DNA of 64,000 bases from CAYYKD01 sp964471825 (lineage in GTDB: Bacteria; Spirochaetota; GWE2-31-10; CAYYKD01), in NCBI GenBank assembly GCA_964471825.1, contig CAYYKD010000006.1, forward strand, positions 1-64,000. The letters are read 5' to 3'. A program made the position numbers and the translations under genes. The notes beneath the pieces were generated by a model. The model did not search any database. It was not told the DNA's origin and saw only the letters and a program-made list of their open reading frames with translations. Positions 7,748 through 16,329 of the stretch are shown here, in pieces (positions within the stretch are counted from its first letter, which is position 1; the number at the start of each line of letters is the position of its first letter).

Positions 7748-9484
7748 ATGGAGCTAGATAAAATAGTATCGGACAGGGTCTCAGAATGGACAAATCCGCC
7801 CTATTCTAAGGAATGTATTGATGAAATAAATAGTCTAAAGAATGACGGAAACTATAAAGAATTAAATGAGAGATTTGCAGTAGACCTTGAGTTTGGAACC
7901 GGGGGGCTTAGGGGGCTTATCGGTTGGGGGACTAACAGGATGAATATCTACACTGTTATGAAAGCAACTCAGGGACTTTGTAATTATATAAAAAAAACCA
8001 TATCTAAGAAGGAACTAAAAGCGGCTGTCAGTTATGACTGTCGTAACTTCTCAAGGGATTTTGCCGAGGCAACTGCCTCTGTATTTGCAGCAAACGGTAT
8101 CCGGGCTTACATTTTTAAGGAGATGAGACCGACTCCGATGCTGAGTTTTGCTATCAGAAAACTTGGCTGTGATACAGGTGTTATCGTAACTGCCAGTCAT
8201 AACCCGCGGGAATATAATGGATATAAGGCGTTTTGGCAGGATGGGGCACAGGTTGCCGAACCGCATGATGAGAGGATAATTGATGAGGTCAGAAAGATTG
8301 TTTCCATAAATGATGTTAAAATCGGCAGTTTTGAAGGCTATATTAAATCAGGTCTTATTTCATATATAGATGAATCAATAGATAATGATTTCTTTGCGGA
8401 GGTCAATCGTCTTGTAGTTAACAGGGGCGTTATAGAGAGATCAGATATCAAGGTTGTCTATACTCCTCTTCATGGGACCGGAGCTAAGGTGATGGAAAAA
8501 GCATTTAGATTCGTTGGTCTTCCTGCACCGGACTGTGTATCAGAGCAGATGGTTGAGGATGGTAATTTCTCAACAGTAGTCTACCCTAACCCCGAAGAGG
8601 CTGAAGCACTTACTCTTGCTGTCAATAAGGCAAAAAAGACCGGTGCAGACCTGGTTATCGCAACAGATCCGGATGCGGATAGAGTTGGCATTGCGGTTAG
8701 AGATAGAAACGGTGAAATGGTGTTACTGAATGGCAACCAGACAGGTGCATTGATGATCTACTATATTCTATCTGAGATGAAAAAAAACAAATCTATTCCA
8801 ATAGACGGGGCCATAGTTAAGACAATAGTAACAAGTACACTACAGGATGAGATTGCTGATAGTTTTGGTGTGAAGGTGTTTAATGTATTAACCGGATTTA
8901 AATACATAGCTATGAAGGCAGCTCATTTCGAAAATGATAGAGACAATACCTTTCTATATGGAGGAGAGGAGAGCTATGGGTACTGTACCGGGGATTTTGT
9001 CCGGGACAAGGACGGTATTGGTGCCGCGGTTCTAATTACAGAGATGGCCTCCTATCTTAAACAGAACAATAAGAGTGTCCTTGACTATCTGGAAGAGATC
9101 TATATGAAATATGGGTACTACAAGGATTCCTTGAAATCGAGGACAATAAAGGGGCTTGAGGGCAAGGCAATTATCAGTAGTATAATGGAACATTTCAGGA
9201 AAAACAAACCGGATTCAATAGCCGGTGTCAAAGTAATAAAATTTATTGACTATAATAATGAAAAAATCCCGGATGCACCCGGAAGCAGATATGTATTGCC
9301 GCCATCTAATGTTCTTCAGTATTATTTTGAGGATGGTTCACGGATAACATTCAGACCTTCAGGAACTGAGCCAAAGATAAAGTTCTACTTTTCAACAAAG
9401 GGCAAAAATGTTGTCGAACTTGATTCTAAGGTAAAAGCCTACGAAGATGAATTAATGAAAATTGTAGATAAAATTATCGGGTAA
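7748..9484 (+). CDS. pgcA: phosphohexomutase (phosphoglucomutase/phosphomannomutase family)
   Basis: This 578-aa enzyme interconverts sugar-1-phosphates and sugar-6-phosphates, feeding glycan and cell-envelope precursor synthesis. Motifs: catalytic phosphoserine Ser150 in TASHNPREYNG, the Mg2+ loop DPDADRVGI, the sugar-binding GGEESYGY and the C-terminal phosphate clamp RPSGTEPKIKFY. Length fits the PgcA-type (Bacillus) subgroup rather than the shorter ManB/GlmM type. The start is ATG 7748 with AGGGG upstream, not the in-frame ATG inside cheB. It lies 10 nt after cheB and is probably in the same transcript. Substrate preference (glucose versus mannose) cannot be read from sequence. The protein mannosyltransferase at 35195 would need mannose donors. 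Confidence 0.85.
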   Translation: MELDKIVSDRVSEWTNPPYSKECIDEINSLKNDGNYKELNERFAVDLEFGTGGLRGLIGWGTNRMNIYTVMKATQGLCNYIKKTISKKELKAAVSYDCRNFSRDFAEATASVFAANGIRAYIFKEMRPTPMLSFAIRKLGCDTGVIVTASHNPREYNGYKAFWQDGAQVAEPHDERIIDEVRKIVSINDVKIGSFEGYIKSGLISYIDESIDNDFFAEVNRLVVNRGVIERSDIKVVYTPLHGTGAKVMEKAFRFVGLPAPDCVSEQMVEDGNFSTVVYPNPEEAEALTLAVNKAKKTGADLVIATDPDADRVGIAVRDRNGEMVLLNGNQTGALMIYYILSEMKKNKSIPIDGAIVKTIVTSTLQDEIADSFGVKVFNVLTGFKYIAMKAAHFENDRDNTFLYGGEESYGYCTGDFVRDKDGIGAAVLITEMASYLKQNNKSVLDYLEEIYMKYGYYKDSLKSRTIKGLEGKAIISSIMEHFRKNKPDSIAGVKVIKFIDYNNEKIPDAPGSRYVLPPSNVLQYYFEDGSRITFRPSGTEPKIKFYFSTKGKNVVELDSKVKAYEDELMKIVDKIIG

Positions 9485-9503
9485 TTATTTTTAGGATAGG
9501 AAT

Positions 9504-12500
9504 ATGAAAAAAGCATTAATTATTTTGTTGACATCGCTTCTTCTGATGGGTGCCGTACAGGACTCTAAGGTGAACTTAGATGAGGTTAGAGGAAGACTTC
9601 TGGGGCGGTCTGACATGGAGCAGATTATTCTACTCGGTGTACTTATAGAAAAATATCCCACTTCAATAGAATTAATGCTTCTAAAATCCGGTCTGGAGTA
9701 TAAAAACAAGGACTATAGGGGGGCAGAGAGAACCCTCTTTGCAGCATTAAAGATTAAAAATGATCATGAAGAGGTACTCAGGCTTGCCGGTTTAGTTGCA
9801 TTTCAGCTCCAAAAATGGTCAGATGCAAAAACCTATTTTGACAGGGTGCTTGTGTTGAATAAAAATGACTCTATTGCAAAGTTGAACCTATCCTTAATGA
9901 GTGTTGGATATACCGATACAAAAATAGTTAAAACCGCTGAATATGAAAAGTATGATATTGAAGAGTTAGATAGATTATATGGAATAACAACAGAAACTAA
10001 TGATAGTTTTCAATATCTATTGAACAAGAAATCTATCAATATAATAGATCAATATAACTATGAATACACAATCCATATAATTGTTAAACTCTTAAATAAA
10101 CAAAGTGCCGAGTATTTTAGAAATTTTAGCCAGCCCTATAACTCACATTATTTCACCCCGGGTATTGTTGTTGCCGGATCTCATAGTCCGGATTTCAAGT
10201 ATAAATCTGTTGATGAACGAAATATAACTATAACTGATTCACCCTCATCAGATGATAGCCTTGCATTTTCCAGCATAAAGAATATTAAGTTTCCTGTCCC
10301 TGATCTTAAGGTGGGCGGTTATTTTGAGTATAGGATCTCATTTAACCCAAATAATAGCAATCGTGTAAAGAAGTTTTTTGACAGGCATCTGTTTTCGTCC
10401 GCTGTCAACACGGGAAGATCAGAGTATATGATCACAATTCCTGAGAATCTTCCTCTAAAATATGAGATCTATGGTCAGGGTGTTGTGTCAAGTGAAAAAT
10501 CTGAGGACGGGAGTAAAACTATTACTGCAGTTGCAGAAAATCCGGCTGTATATAGGTTAAAAGATGAACGGATCACTCTAAGTGAACTGTCTGCTTCAAT
10601 TTATTGTACTCTATATGATAATTGGGATAATGCCTTAAGCGAATATTACTCTAAGATTGATTCTACCCTTAGTGATCTTGAGTATAAAAAGATAATCTCT
10701 GTTCTATCATTGCAACCTGATTTTACAGATAAAACTAAGCTGGAAGTAGTAGAGAATTTCTACACCTATATTCAAAAGAATATTCATTATATTTCAATCT
10801 CCCTTGCCGATGGTGCATTGATACCGAGATCCCCCGATACTGTCCTGAGAAATAAGTTTGGCGACTGCAAAGATCAATCTGTTTTATTAGCAGAGTTATT
10901 GACAAGGTCAGGAATAAAAGCCTATCCCATGCTTATATCTACCTTTGAAAATGGGAGTCTAAAAGAGGAAATTCCATCTATCGGATATTTCGATCATATG
11001 ATCGTCTATATTCCTATACAGAGCGGGTTTGATAGAGAATTGTTTCTTGATACAACTACCGGGACAACAACGCTTGGAAATATTCCATCCTCTGTGCAGG
11101 GAATGACAGGGGTTGCCTACATAGATAGTGCTGCCAGGTTTATAAAAGTGCCTGAAGTAGGGTATAGTGAAAACTTTATAACAGAGATATTTGATATGGT
11201 TATAAATCCTGTCGGCGGCGGTGTTTTAAATTACATCTATGATCTTAAGGGCGTTTTTTCAGAGATTATCAGAAACTCTCATGGATCGATGTCAGAGGAA
11301 CAGCTCTTTTTAAGCTACTATGATACTCAGAAGAAAACATTTCCTGAACTTAAAAAAGATGATCTAAAAGTAGAGGGATTGGGCAGAGTGTCAGGGCCGA
11401 TTAAGATTCAGCTTACTACTGATGCAAAGGATGTAACAAGCCTATTCTATGATGGTAAGCAAAAAGTAACATTTTCCCTAAAAGATCTTAACAGTTTTTT
11501 TAATATCCCTCAGTTGAGAAACTATGATTATAACATGAGATATCTCCATGGATATAAAAAAATCCTGAGGTACAAATTCCCCGAAGGGTATGAGGTGATA
11601 GAGGGAAACATAAAGAATATAAAGAAAGAAAATAACTATATTTTTTTTGAGTTCAATTCTGAGCGGCTTAGTGATAATGAGATTAGAGTAACATTTGATT
11701 TTCATTTAAAAAAACGGTTGATAGAAAAAAATGATTTTGAAAATATTAATAGATTTTTTAGTGTAATAAATAATGAAATAAATTTTTATTTAACTTTTGA
11801 GAATACAAAGAATTTCAATTATGATGAATTTTATAGGGAACTGGTAAAGGTTTATCAGAATACAGATGTCTATGAGAATTGGATAAGAAGGCTTATTGAG
11901 GACGGTAATCTAGACAGGGTTATTGAGGTTTGTAATGAGGGGTCTGAGTTATTTAAGGATAATGATTATTTCTATCTGATAAAGGCATCTGTTTTAATTG
12001 AACAATTTAAGTATAAAGATGCAGAGGAGCTTCTGCTTGGGATGTTGGGATCAGAGACTTCAAATGTAAATATCTACATGTATCTTGTAGATATATATAA
12101 GAAGACTCAAGATGAAGAGAGTCTTGAGCGATTACTTCAAAGAGCTGTCGAGAAATTTCCATCAAATAAATCAATTATTTCTGAGTTGTCTATGAAGTAT
12201 GTCAGATCACAACAATACAAAAAGGGGATCGATTTTCTTGAAAAGGTTCTCAAGTCTATGCCTAATGATGCGGATATCAATCATGATATGGCCTATATGT
12301 ATTCATTAGTGCCGGACTATGGTAAAGCAGAGGAGTTTTACAAAAAAGCTCTTGCTATATCACCTAAGAATGCAACCTTTTTAAATAATCTGGCATGGCT
12401 CTACTGTGAAAATGATACAAATATCGAGCAGGCAATTAAACTTGCTAAGATGGCCTGTGAAATTCAGCCTCTAAATGACGCCTTTCTTGATACACTTGCC

Positions 12501-12644
12501 GAGGCATACTTCAAAAATAAAGAGTACGATCTGGCAATAGAGATAATAAAAAGGGCAATGAAGATAAATCCCAATTATACCTATCTTCAACAACAGTTAA
12601 ATCGAATAGAGCAGGCCAGGCAGAAGGGGTTGAAGGCGGAATAG
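9504..12644 (+). CDS. secreted DUF3857/transglutaminase-like protein with TPR repeats
   Basis: The gene encodes a 1046-aa exported protein with an N-terminal signal peptide (KKALIILLTSLLLMGAV). In order: a TPR segment (about residues 20-130), a DUF3857-type beta domain (about 190-360), a transglutaminase-like cysteine-protease fold with Cys455 in FGDCKDQS, then the His motif YFDHMIVY and LFLDTTTG supplying His and Asp, a further beta region, and four to six C-terminal TPRs (about 790-1040). The full catalytic triad suggests an active periplasmic transglutaminase or peptidase, but the substrate is unknown. It follows the mutase gene by 19 nt and may end the cheY operon. No strong terminator follows, only an A/T hairpin near 12669-12692. 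Confidence 0.75.
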   Translation: MKKALIILLTSLLLMGAVQDSKVNLDEVRGRLLGRSDMEQIILLGVLIEKYPTSIELMLLKSGLEYKNKDYRGAERTLFAALKIKNDHEEVLRLAGLVAFQLQKWSDAKTYFDRVLVLNKNDSIAKLNLSLMSVGYTDTKIVKTAEYEKYDIEELDRLYGITTETNDSFQYLLNKKSINIIDQYNYEYTIHIIVKLLNKQSAEYFRNFSQPYNSHYFTPGIVVAGSHSPDFKYKSVDERNITITDSPSSDDSLAFSSIKNIKFPVPDLKVGGYFEYRISFNPNNSNRVKKFFDRHLFSSAVNTGRSEYMITIPENLPLKYEIYGQGVVSSEKSEDGSKTITAVAENPAVYRLKDERITLSELSASIYCTLYDNWDNALSEYYSKIDSTLSDLEYKKIISVLSLQPDFTDKTKLEVVENFYTYIQKNIHYISISLADGALIPRSPDTVLRNKFGDCKDQSVLLAELLTRSGIKAYPMLISTFENGSLKEEIPSIGYFDHMIVYIPIQSGFDRELFLDTTTGTTTLGNIPSSVQGMTGVAYIDSAARFIKVPEVGYSENFITEIFDMVINPVGGGVLNYIYDLKGVFSEIIRNSHGSMSEEQLFLSYYDTQKKTFPELKKDDLKVEGLGRVSGPIKIQLTTDAKDVTSLFYDGKQKVTFSLKDLNSFFNIPQLRNYDYNMRYLHGYKKILRYKFPEGYEVIEGNIKNIKKENNYIFFEFNSERLSDNEIRVTFDFHLKKRLIEKNDFENINRFFSVINNEINFYLTFENTKNFNYDEFYRELVKVYQNTDVYENWIRRLIEDGNLDRVIEVCNEGSELFKDNDYFYLIKASVLIEQFKYKDAEELLLGMLGSETSNVNIYMYLVDIYKKTQDEESLERLLQRAVEKFPSNKSIISELSMKYVRSQQYKKGIDFLEKVLKSMPNDADINHDMAYMYSLVPDYGKAEEFYKKALAISPKNATFLNNLAWLYCENDTNIEQAIKLAKMACEIQPLNDAFLDTLAEAYFKNKEYDLAIEIIKRAMKINPNYTYLQQQLNRIEQARQKGLKAE

Positions 12645-12723
12645 CCTGACACAATCATTTACTTCATTAAAAAAGTGCTTTTTTTTTTAAGTTTATTATA
12701 CAGAACCTCTATATCAATAAGTG

Positions 12724-12769
12724 ATCTTAAGTTAGCTATTAAAACAGATAAATCTTAAGATAATACAAT
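12724..12769 (+). promoter_or_regulatory. operator-like repeats and promoter of toxin-antitoxin pair
   Basis: ATCTTAAG occurs at 12724-12731 and again at 12752-12759, where it extends to the palindrome ATCTTAAGAT. The -10 candidate TACAAT (12764-12769) directly follows. Two 8-bp half-palindromes 28 bp apart over a promoter are typical for autoregulation by an Xre-type antitoxin. This is inferred, not demonstrated. Confidence 0.45.
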
Positions 12770-12812
12770 ATTAATGTTGAATATTGTTCGCATTTACGCT
12801 AATATTATTATG

Positions 12813-13169
12813 ATGAGAAAAATAGTATTATATGAGACTGATAATGGGGATGTTCCGGTTAAACATTTTCTTGATAATTTAAACGAAAAAACACTTCAGA
12901 AGATATCATGGGTTTTAAGACTTATTTCGGAAGTTGATATTATTCCTAAAAATTACTTTAAAAAGTTGGTTTCAACTGAAGATATTTGGGAATGCAGGGT
13001 GATTTTTGGTGGAAATATTTATAGAATTTAATGTTTTTTCCACAAAGAAAAATTAGTTGTGCTAACTAATGGATTCCAAAAGAAAACACAAAAAACACCT
13101 AAAAATGAGATCTTATTGGCTGAAAAATATAAGAATGATTATTTACGGAGGTTTAATAATGGATTTTGA
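12813..13169 (+). pseudogene. HigB/Gp49-family toxin with one in-frame TAA stop
   Basis: From ATG 12813 (RKIVLYETDNG...) the frame encodes a RelE/HigB-like phage Gp49-type mRNA interferase of about 118 residues, interrupted by TAA at 13029-13031. After the stop the same frame continues with a typical family C-terminus: CFFHKEKLVVLTNGFQKKTQ, then KTPKNEILLAEKYKNDYL. It ends at TGA 13167, overlapping the antitoxin start by 11 nt. A TTA(Leu) to TAA change would explain the stop. The truncated product (72 aa) lacks the conserved C-terminal residues and is probably inactive. A base-call error cannot be excluded. Confidence 0.75.
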
Positions 13170-13431
13170 TAATTACATAAATGAACGGATGCAAAATGAT
13201 TCAAAAAAAGTAGAAGACTTTTGGAGTGGCTACAAGGATTTTAAAATCGGTGTATTATTTAAGCAATAAAGATTAAATGCCGGTTTGACTCAAGATGATG
13301 TAGCACACAAAATTCACACAACAAAAAGCGTTATTAGTCGAATAGAGAACCACGCAGATAATATTACGATATCAACACTAGAAAAATTTGCCTCTGCCAT
13401 CGGTAAAGAATTATATATAGGACTACGATAA
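13159..13431 (+). pseudogene. Xre/HigA-type antitoxin with one in-frame TAA stop
   Basis: ATG 13159 is preceded by GGAGG (13147-13151). The frame encodes an N-terminal segment ending FKIGVLFKQ, a TAA stop at 13267-13269, and then, in the same frame, a helix-turn-helix XRE domain (RLNAGLTQDDVAHKIHTTKS, VISRIENHADNI) to TAA 13429. Uninterrupted it would be a 90-aa antitoxin of usual size. A GAA(Glu) to TAA change is the likely cause. Both partners carry a single nonsense codon, while the rest of each frame remains intact. Confidence 0.75.
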
Positions 13432-13472
13432 AGGATGGAATGTTCTAACAATTTAAAATTCACTGGAGACCA

Positions 13473-13604
13473 CTACTCCTTCCAATGTTTGACATACTCC
13501 CAAACTCCTTTAACAAGCTTGTACTCAAAACAAGTTGTCTCCCATTTGTAACCCGCTTTTTCAAGGATTTCTCTTATCTTTATCATCTCTTCGTCAGTCA
13601 GCAT
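13473..13604 (-). CDS. possible 43-aa small protein
   Basis: A minus-strand ORF from ATG 13604 to TAG 13473 encodes a 43-residue charged, aromatic-rich peptide (MLTDEEMIKIREILEKAGYK, then WETTCFEYKLVKGVWEYVKH, WKE). The composition looks protein-like, with an amphipathic first helix and a W/Y-rich tail. No clear ribosome-binding site is visible. It fills the otherwise empty 13432-13634 gap between the toxin-antitoxin remnant and rlmD. It could be a real small gene or the remnant of a longer one. I do not recognise the family. Confidence 0.3.
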   Translation of the reverse strand: MLTDEEMIKIREILEKAGYKWETTCFEYKLVKGVWEYVKHWKE

Positions 13605-13634
13605 AGTGAAATGATTATTAATGAGCTTCTAGAG

Positions 13635-14771
13635 TTAAATATCACCTTTTTTATGCTGTAACAATACCAGGCTCTCTACATGTGAAGTTCTTGGAAACAT
13701 ATCAAAAAGTTCAATTCTAATCGGAATATAATCTTTAGACAAAAGGTTTAGGTCTCTTATCATTGTTTGGTATTTGCACGATGAATATAGGATAAAACCT
13801 GGTTTTATATCCAGTATTTTCCGGGTTACTTTATTGTTTAATCCTTCTCTCGGCGGGTTGACAATATAAAGGTCTGAATATTTAAACATTTCAGAAATAT
13901 CCTCTGCCTTACCGCAGATAAAATCAATTTTATTCGACACTTCATTTTTTTCGGCATTCACCTTTGCGTTTTTTACAGCGCCTTTTCCTGATTCTATAGC
14001 GGTTATTTTTTCTATACTTGATGCTCCGGCAATGGCGATAGAGATCACCCCAACGCCTGAGTAAAGATCAGTGACTGTTTTTGGTTTACATTGAGATATT
14101 ATTGATAAAATTGATCCAATCCATTGATCTGTAATAAGGTCGTTTACCTGAAAGAAACTATCTGATGATAACCTGAACGAGAGTGTCTTATTAGGGGTTT
14201 TAATTGATTTGTAGAAATGGCCTGCACTAAAACTATCTGCAGATCTTACTTTCAAATCGTTAATGACCCCTGAGGCTAATTTTTTATTGATGTATTTATC
14301 AGCCAGCAGGCAAGAATCGATCTGAACAAAACTGTTTGAGTTTTTAGAATAATAACCAAACTTACCTGTGCCGTCTTTTTTTAAGGTTATTGAATTTCTG
14401 TAGTTGTTACCGGACGGTGACTTGTGAAAAACAATTTTTAGTTTGCTGTCATAACCGGATAGTTGTCTTTTTAGTGTTTCCTTAAAAAGGTCAATTTTAA
14501 CATTTATCTCATCAGGATAGTTTATATGCCTAAAATCACATCCGCCGCAGATTGGATAATATTTACAATCACTATCAATCCGAAGATTTGAAGCTTTTTT
14601 TATCTGTACTGCTGTGCAGAAGATGATTTTAGAATTTTCCTTATCAATTGTTGCATTTACTAATTCACCGGGGATTGCGTTCCGTACAAAACAGACCTTT
14701 TCTTTGTGATAACCGATAGAATACCCCTCATCACACCATTTTTCTACTTTAACTTCGATAATTGAGCTCAT
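13635..14771 (-). CDS. rlmD: 23S rRNA (uracil-C5)-methyltransferase, RlmD/RumA family
   Basis: This 378-aa SAM-dependent RNA m5U methyltransferase has an N-terminal TRAM-like OB domain (residues 1-55) and an iron-sulphur cysteine cluster CKYYPICGGC. The Rossmann-type MTase core has DLYSGVGVISIAIAG, the NPPREGL motif, the catalytic-Cys segment YSSCKYQT and the C-terminal base motif MFPRTSHVE. RlmD methylates U1939 of 23S rRNA in E. coli, while RlmCD paralogues modify two sites, so the exact nucleotide is uncertain. The start at ATG 14771 has AAGG 7 nt upstream. It is divergent from the lipoprotein gene at 14833. Confidence 0.85.
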   Translation of the reverse strand: MSSIIEVKVEKWCDEGYSIGYHKEKVCFVRNAIPGELVNATIDKENSKIIFCTAVQIKKASNLRIDSDCKYYPICGGCDFRHINYPDEINVKIDLFKETLKRQLSGYDSKLKIVFHKSPSGNNYRNSITLKKDGTGKFGYYSKNSNSFVQIDSCLLADKYINKKLASGVINDLKVRSADSFSAGHFYKSIKTPNKTLSFRLSSDSFFQVNDLITDQWIGSILSIISQCKPKTVTDLYSGVGVISIAIAGASSIEKITAIESGKGAVKNAKVNAEKNEVSNKIDFICGKAEDISEMFKYSDLYIVNPPREGLNNKVTRKILDIKPGFILYSSCKYQTMIRDLNLLSKDYIPIRIELFDMFPRTSHVESLVLLQHKKGDI

Positions 14772-14797
14772 TTTACAACCTTTATTTAAAACCTATC

Positions 14798-14826
14798 TTG
14801 ACAGTATTAACTAAATTCAATATAAT
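14798..14826 (+). promoter_or_regulatory. perfect consensus promoter, leaderless layout
   Basis: TTGACA (14798-14803), exactly 17 nt, TATAAT (14821-14826). Only 6 nt separate the -10 from ATG 14833, so transcription should start at or next to the start codon. No Shine-Dalgarno sequence is possible, which predicts a leaderless mRNA. Confidence 0.75.
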
Positions 14827-14832
14827 AATTAT

Positions 14833-16287
14833 ATGAGATTTTTATATATATTACTACCTGTTTTTTTTCTTTTATTTTCATGCTTCAGGAATGAAGGGGA
14901 TAGTTACACTGTTACATTGGATAAAATTGACAATCAGGTTTCAACAAAAGGTATAAGTGATAAACATGGGTTACCTATACAATATGAAAAACTGGAACTC
15001 ACATTGGGCAAAGATTTTGTGCCTGTAGACTATAGAAGAAAAAATCTTGACAATGATTCTGATGAGGAATTTGTTATAGCCTACAAGTCAGCCGGAGAAA
15101 CTAATCTTAAGGTTGTTTTTTTTGATTTTTTAAAAACTGGAACACTTCAAAAAATATTTGAGTTTATTTCACTGATAACTGATAATGATTCATATCAAAT
15201 TACAACGAGCAATCTTTTTTATGAGGATGATATGAATGTAATTATTGAAGGAAAGTCAGGTGACGGCGATAATCTTCTATATATTATAAATTCATCTAAT
15301 AATCAGATGGGTGTCGTGGGTGAGTTTAAAAGCAGGTATTCTAATATCATTGAGTTTGAAAACTTTCAGACAAAAGATTCTTCATATACATTGCTAAAAG
15401 AGGTGATAACCTTAAGCAGTTCATATACTGCAGCTAACTCATTTATCCAGGAAAAAAGTACATATAGATGGGACCCCTCAATAAAAGGTTTTTCTTTACA
15501 TTCGACTTCAACTATCACTACCGGTGCAAATACACCTGTGGATAGATCGGTTTATGAAACTGCACAGAGTTTTATGAGTTTCGTAAGGGGTGTGTGGTAT
15601 CCTGAGAAATATATGAGTATGATAAAATCTAAAGAATTGGATAAATACACATTTAAAAGTCACAATATTGAGTTTATCTCCTTTAGTCCTGATGCAGATC
15701 TGTTCTGTATTAAGAGTACAGATTACTATAATGAGTATCCTATATCAAAACTGACAAAGATATGGACTGAGCAGGCCGGATTAAGATTAACAATTGATTA
15801 TAATGATGATTTTAATCCGTTCAGGAATCTAACAAATGTAGATGTATTTATTGTTTCACCAAATAAGATTCAGGTTAAAGGGCCGGGGCAGTTTGATATA
15901 GAGTTTTATGTAAGATTTGACAAGCATTTTATTGAATATGTCGATGAGGCCTCAAGTAATAATATTAAACAAATATTAAAGAAAAACCTCGAGACTATGG
16001 CCGGTAAATATACAAATCGTGCGGGACTCTTACTTCAGATCGACAGTGGCGGAAGTTTTGTAATAACTAAAGATAATATTACCTATTCAGGATTGATAGT
16101 TCCTGAGTATATTAATAATAGAATGGTAATCAATCTAACATTTACAGAGGATGCGGATCCGCTAAAACATAAGAAATTTATTGTCAATACTTCTGATCCG
16201 ACTGTTTTGGGATTGGTTAAACTTCATTTTGACGGTTTGACATTTAAGCTGGATGAGAACTATTTTTTTGACTTCTTTAGAATCTGA
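14833..16287 (+). CDS. predicted lipoprotein of unknown function
   Basis: The product is 484 aa with a lipoprotein signal peptide ending in the lipobox LLFSC (Cys near residue 17). The mature protein starts with an acidic repeat-like segment (RRKNLDNDSDEEFVIAYK) reminiscent of Asp-rich calcium or FG-GAP-type loops. A mostly beta-structured body follows. Treponemal proteins annotated as pallilysin-related have a broadly similar layout, but I see no HExxH metalloprotease motif and do not claim homology. It is transcribed from a perfect sigma70-type promoter with no 5' leader, so it may be strongly expressed. pepA follows after 42 nt. Confidence 0.65.
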   Translation: MRFLYILLPVFFLLFSCFRNEGDSYTVTLDKIDNQVSTKGISDKHGLPIQYEKLELTLGKDFVPVDYRRKNLDNDSDEEFVIAYKSAGETNLKVVFFDFLKTGTLQKIFEFISLITDNDSYQITTSNLFYEDDMNVIIEGKSGDGDNLLYIINSSNNQMGVVGEFKSRYSNIIEFENFQTKDSSYTLLKEVITLSSSYTAANSFIQEKSTYRWDPSIKGFSLHSTSTITTGANTPVDRSVYETAQSFMSFVRGVWYPEKYMSMIKSKELDKYTFKSHNIEFISFSPDADLFCIKSTDYYNEYPISKLTKIWTEQAGLRLTIDYNDDFNPFRNLTNVDVFIVSPNKIQVKGPGQFDIEFYVRFDKHFIEYVDEASSNNIKQILKKNLETMAGKYTNRAGLLLQIDSGGSFVITKDNITYSGLIVPEYINNRMVINLTFTEDADPLKHKKFIVNTSDPTVLGLVKLHFDGLTFKLDENYFFDFFRI

Positions 16288-16329
16288 TGAGTTGATATCA
16301 GATATTTTAATAATAATCGAGTAGAGACT

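Noticed and set aside
12669..12692. A-run/T-run hairpin after the transglutaminase gene as terminator
   Set aside because: The stem is only A/T with an irregular loop; not strong enough to call.
13029..13269. TAA recoded as a sense codon in the toxin-antitoxin genes
   Set aside because: TAA is the ordinary stop of many genes here (for example cheB, rplM, tetR), so a genetic-code change is excluded; nonsense mutation or sequencing error is simpler.
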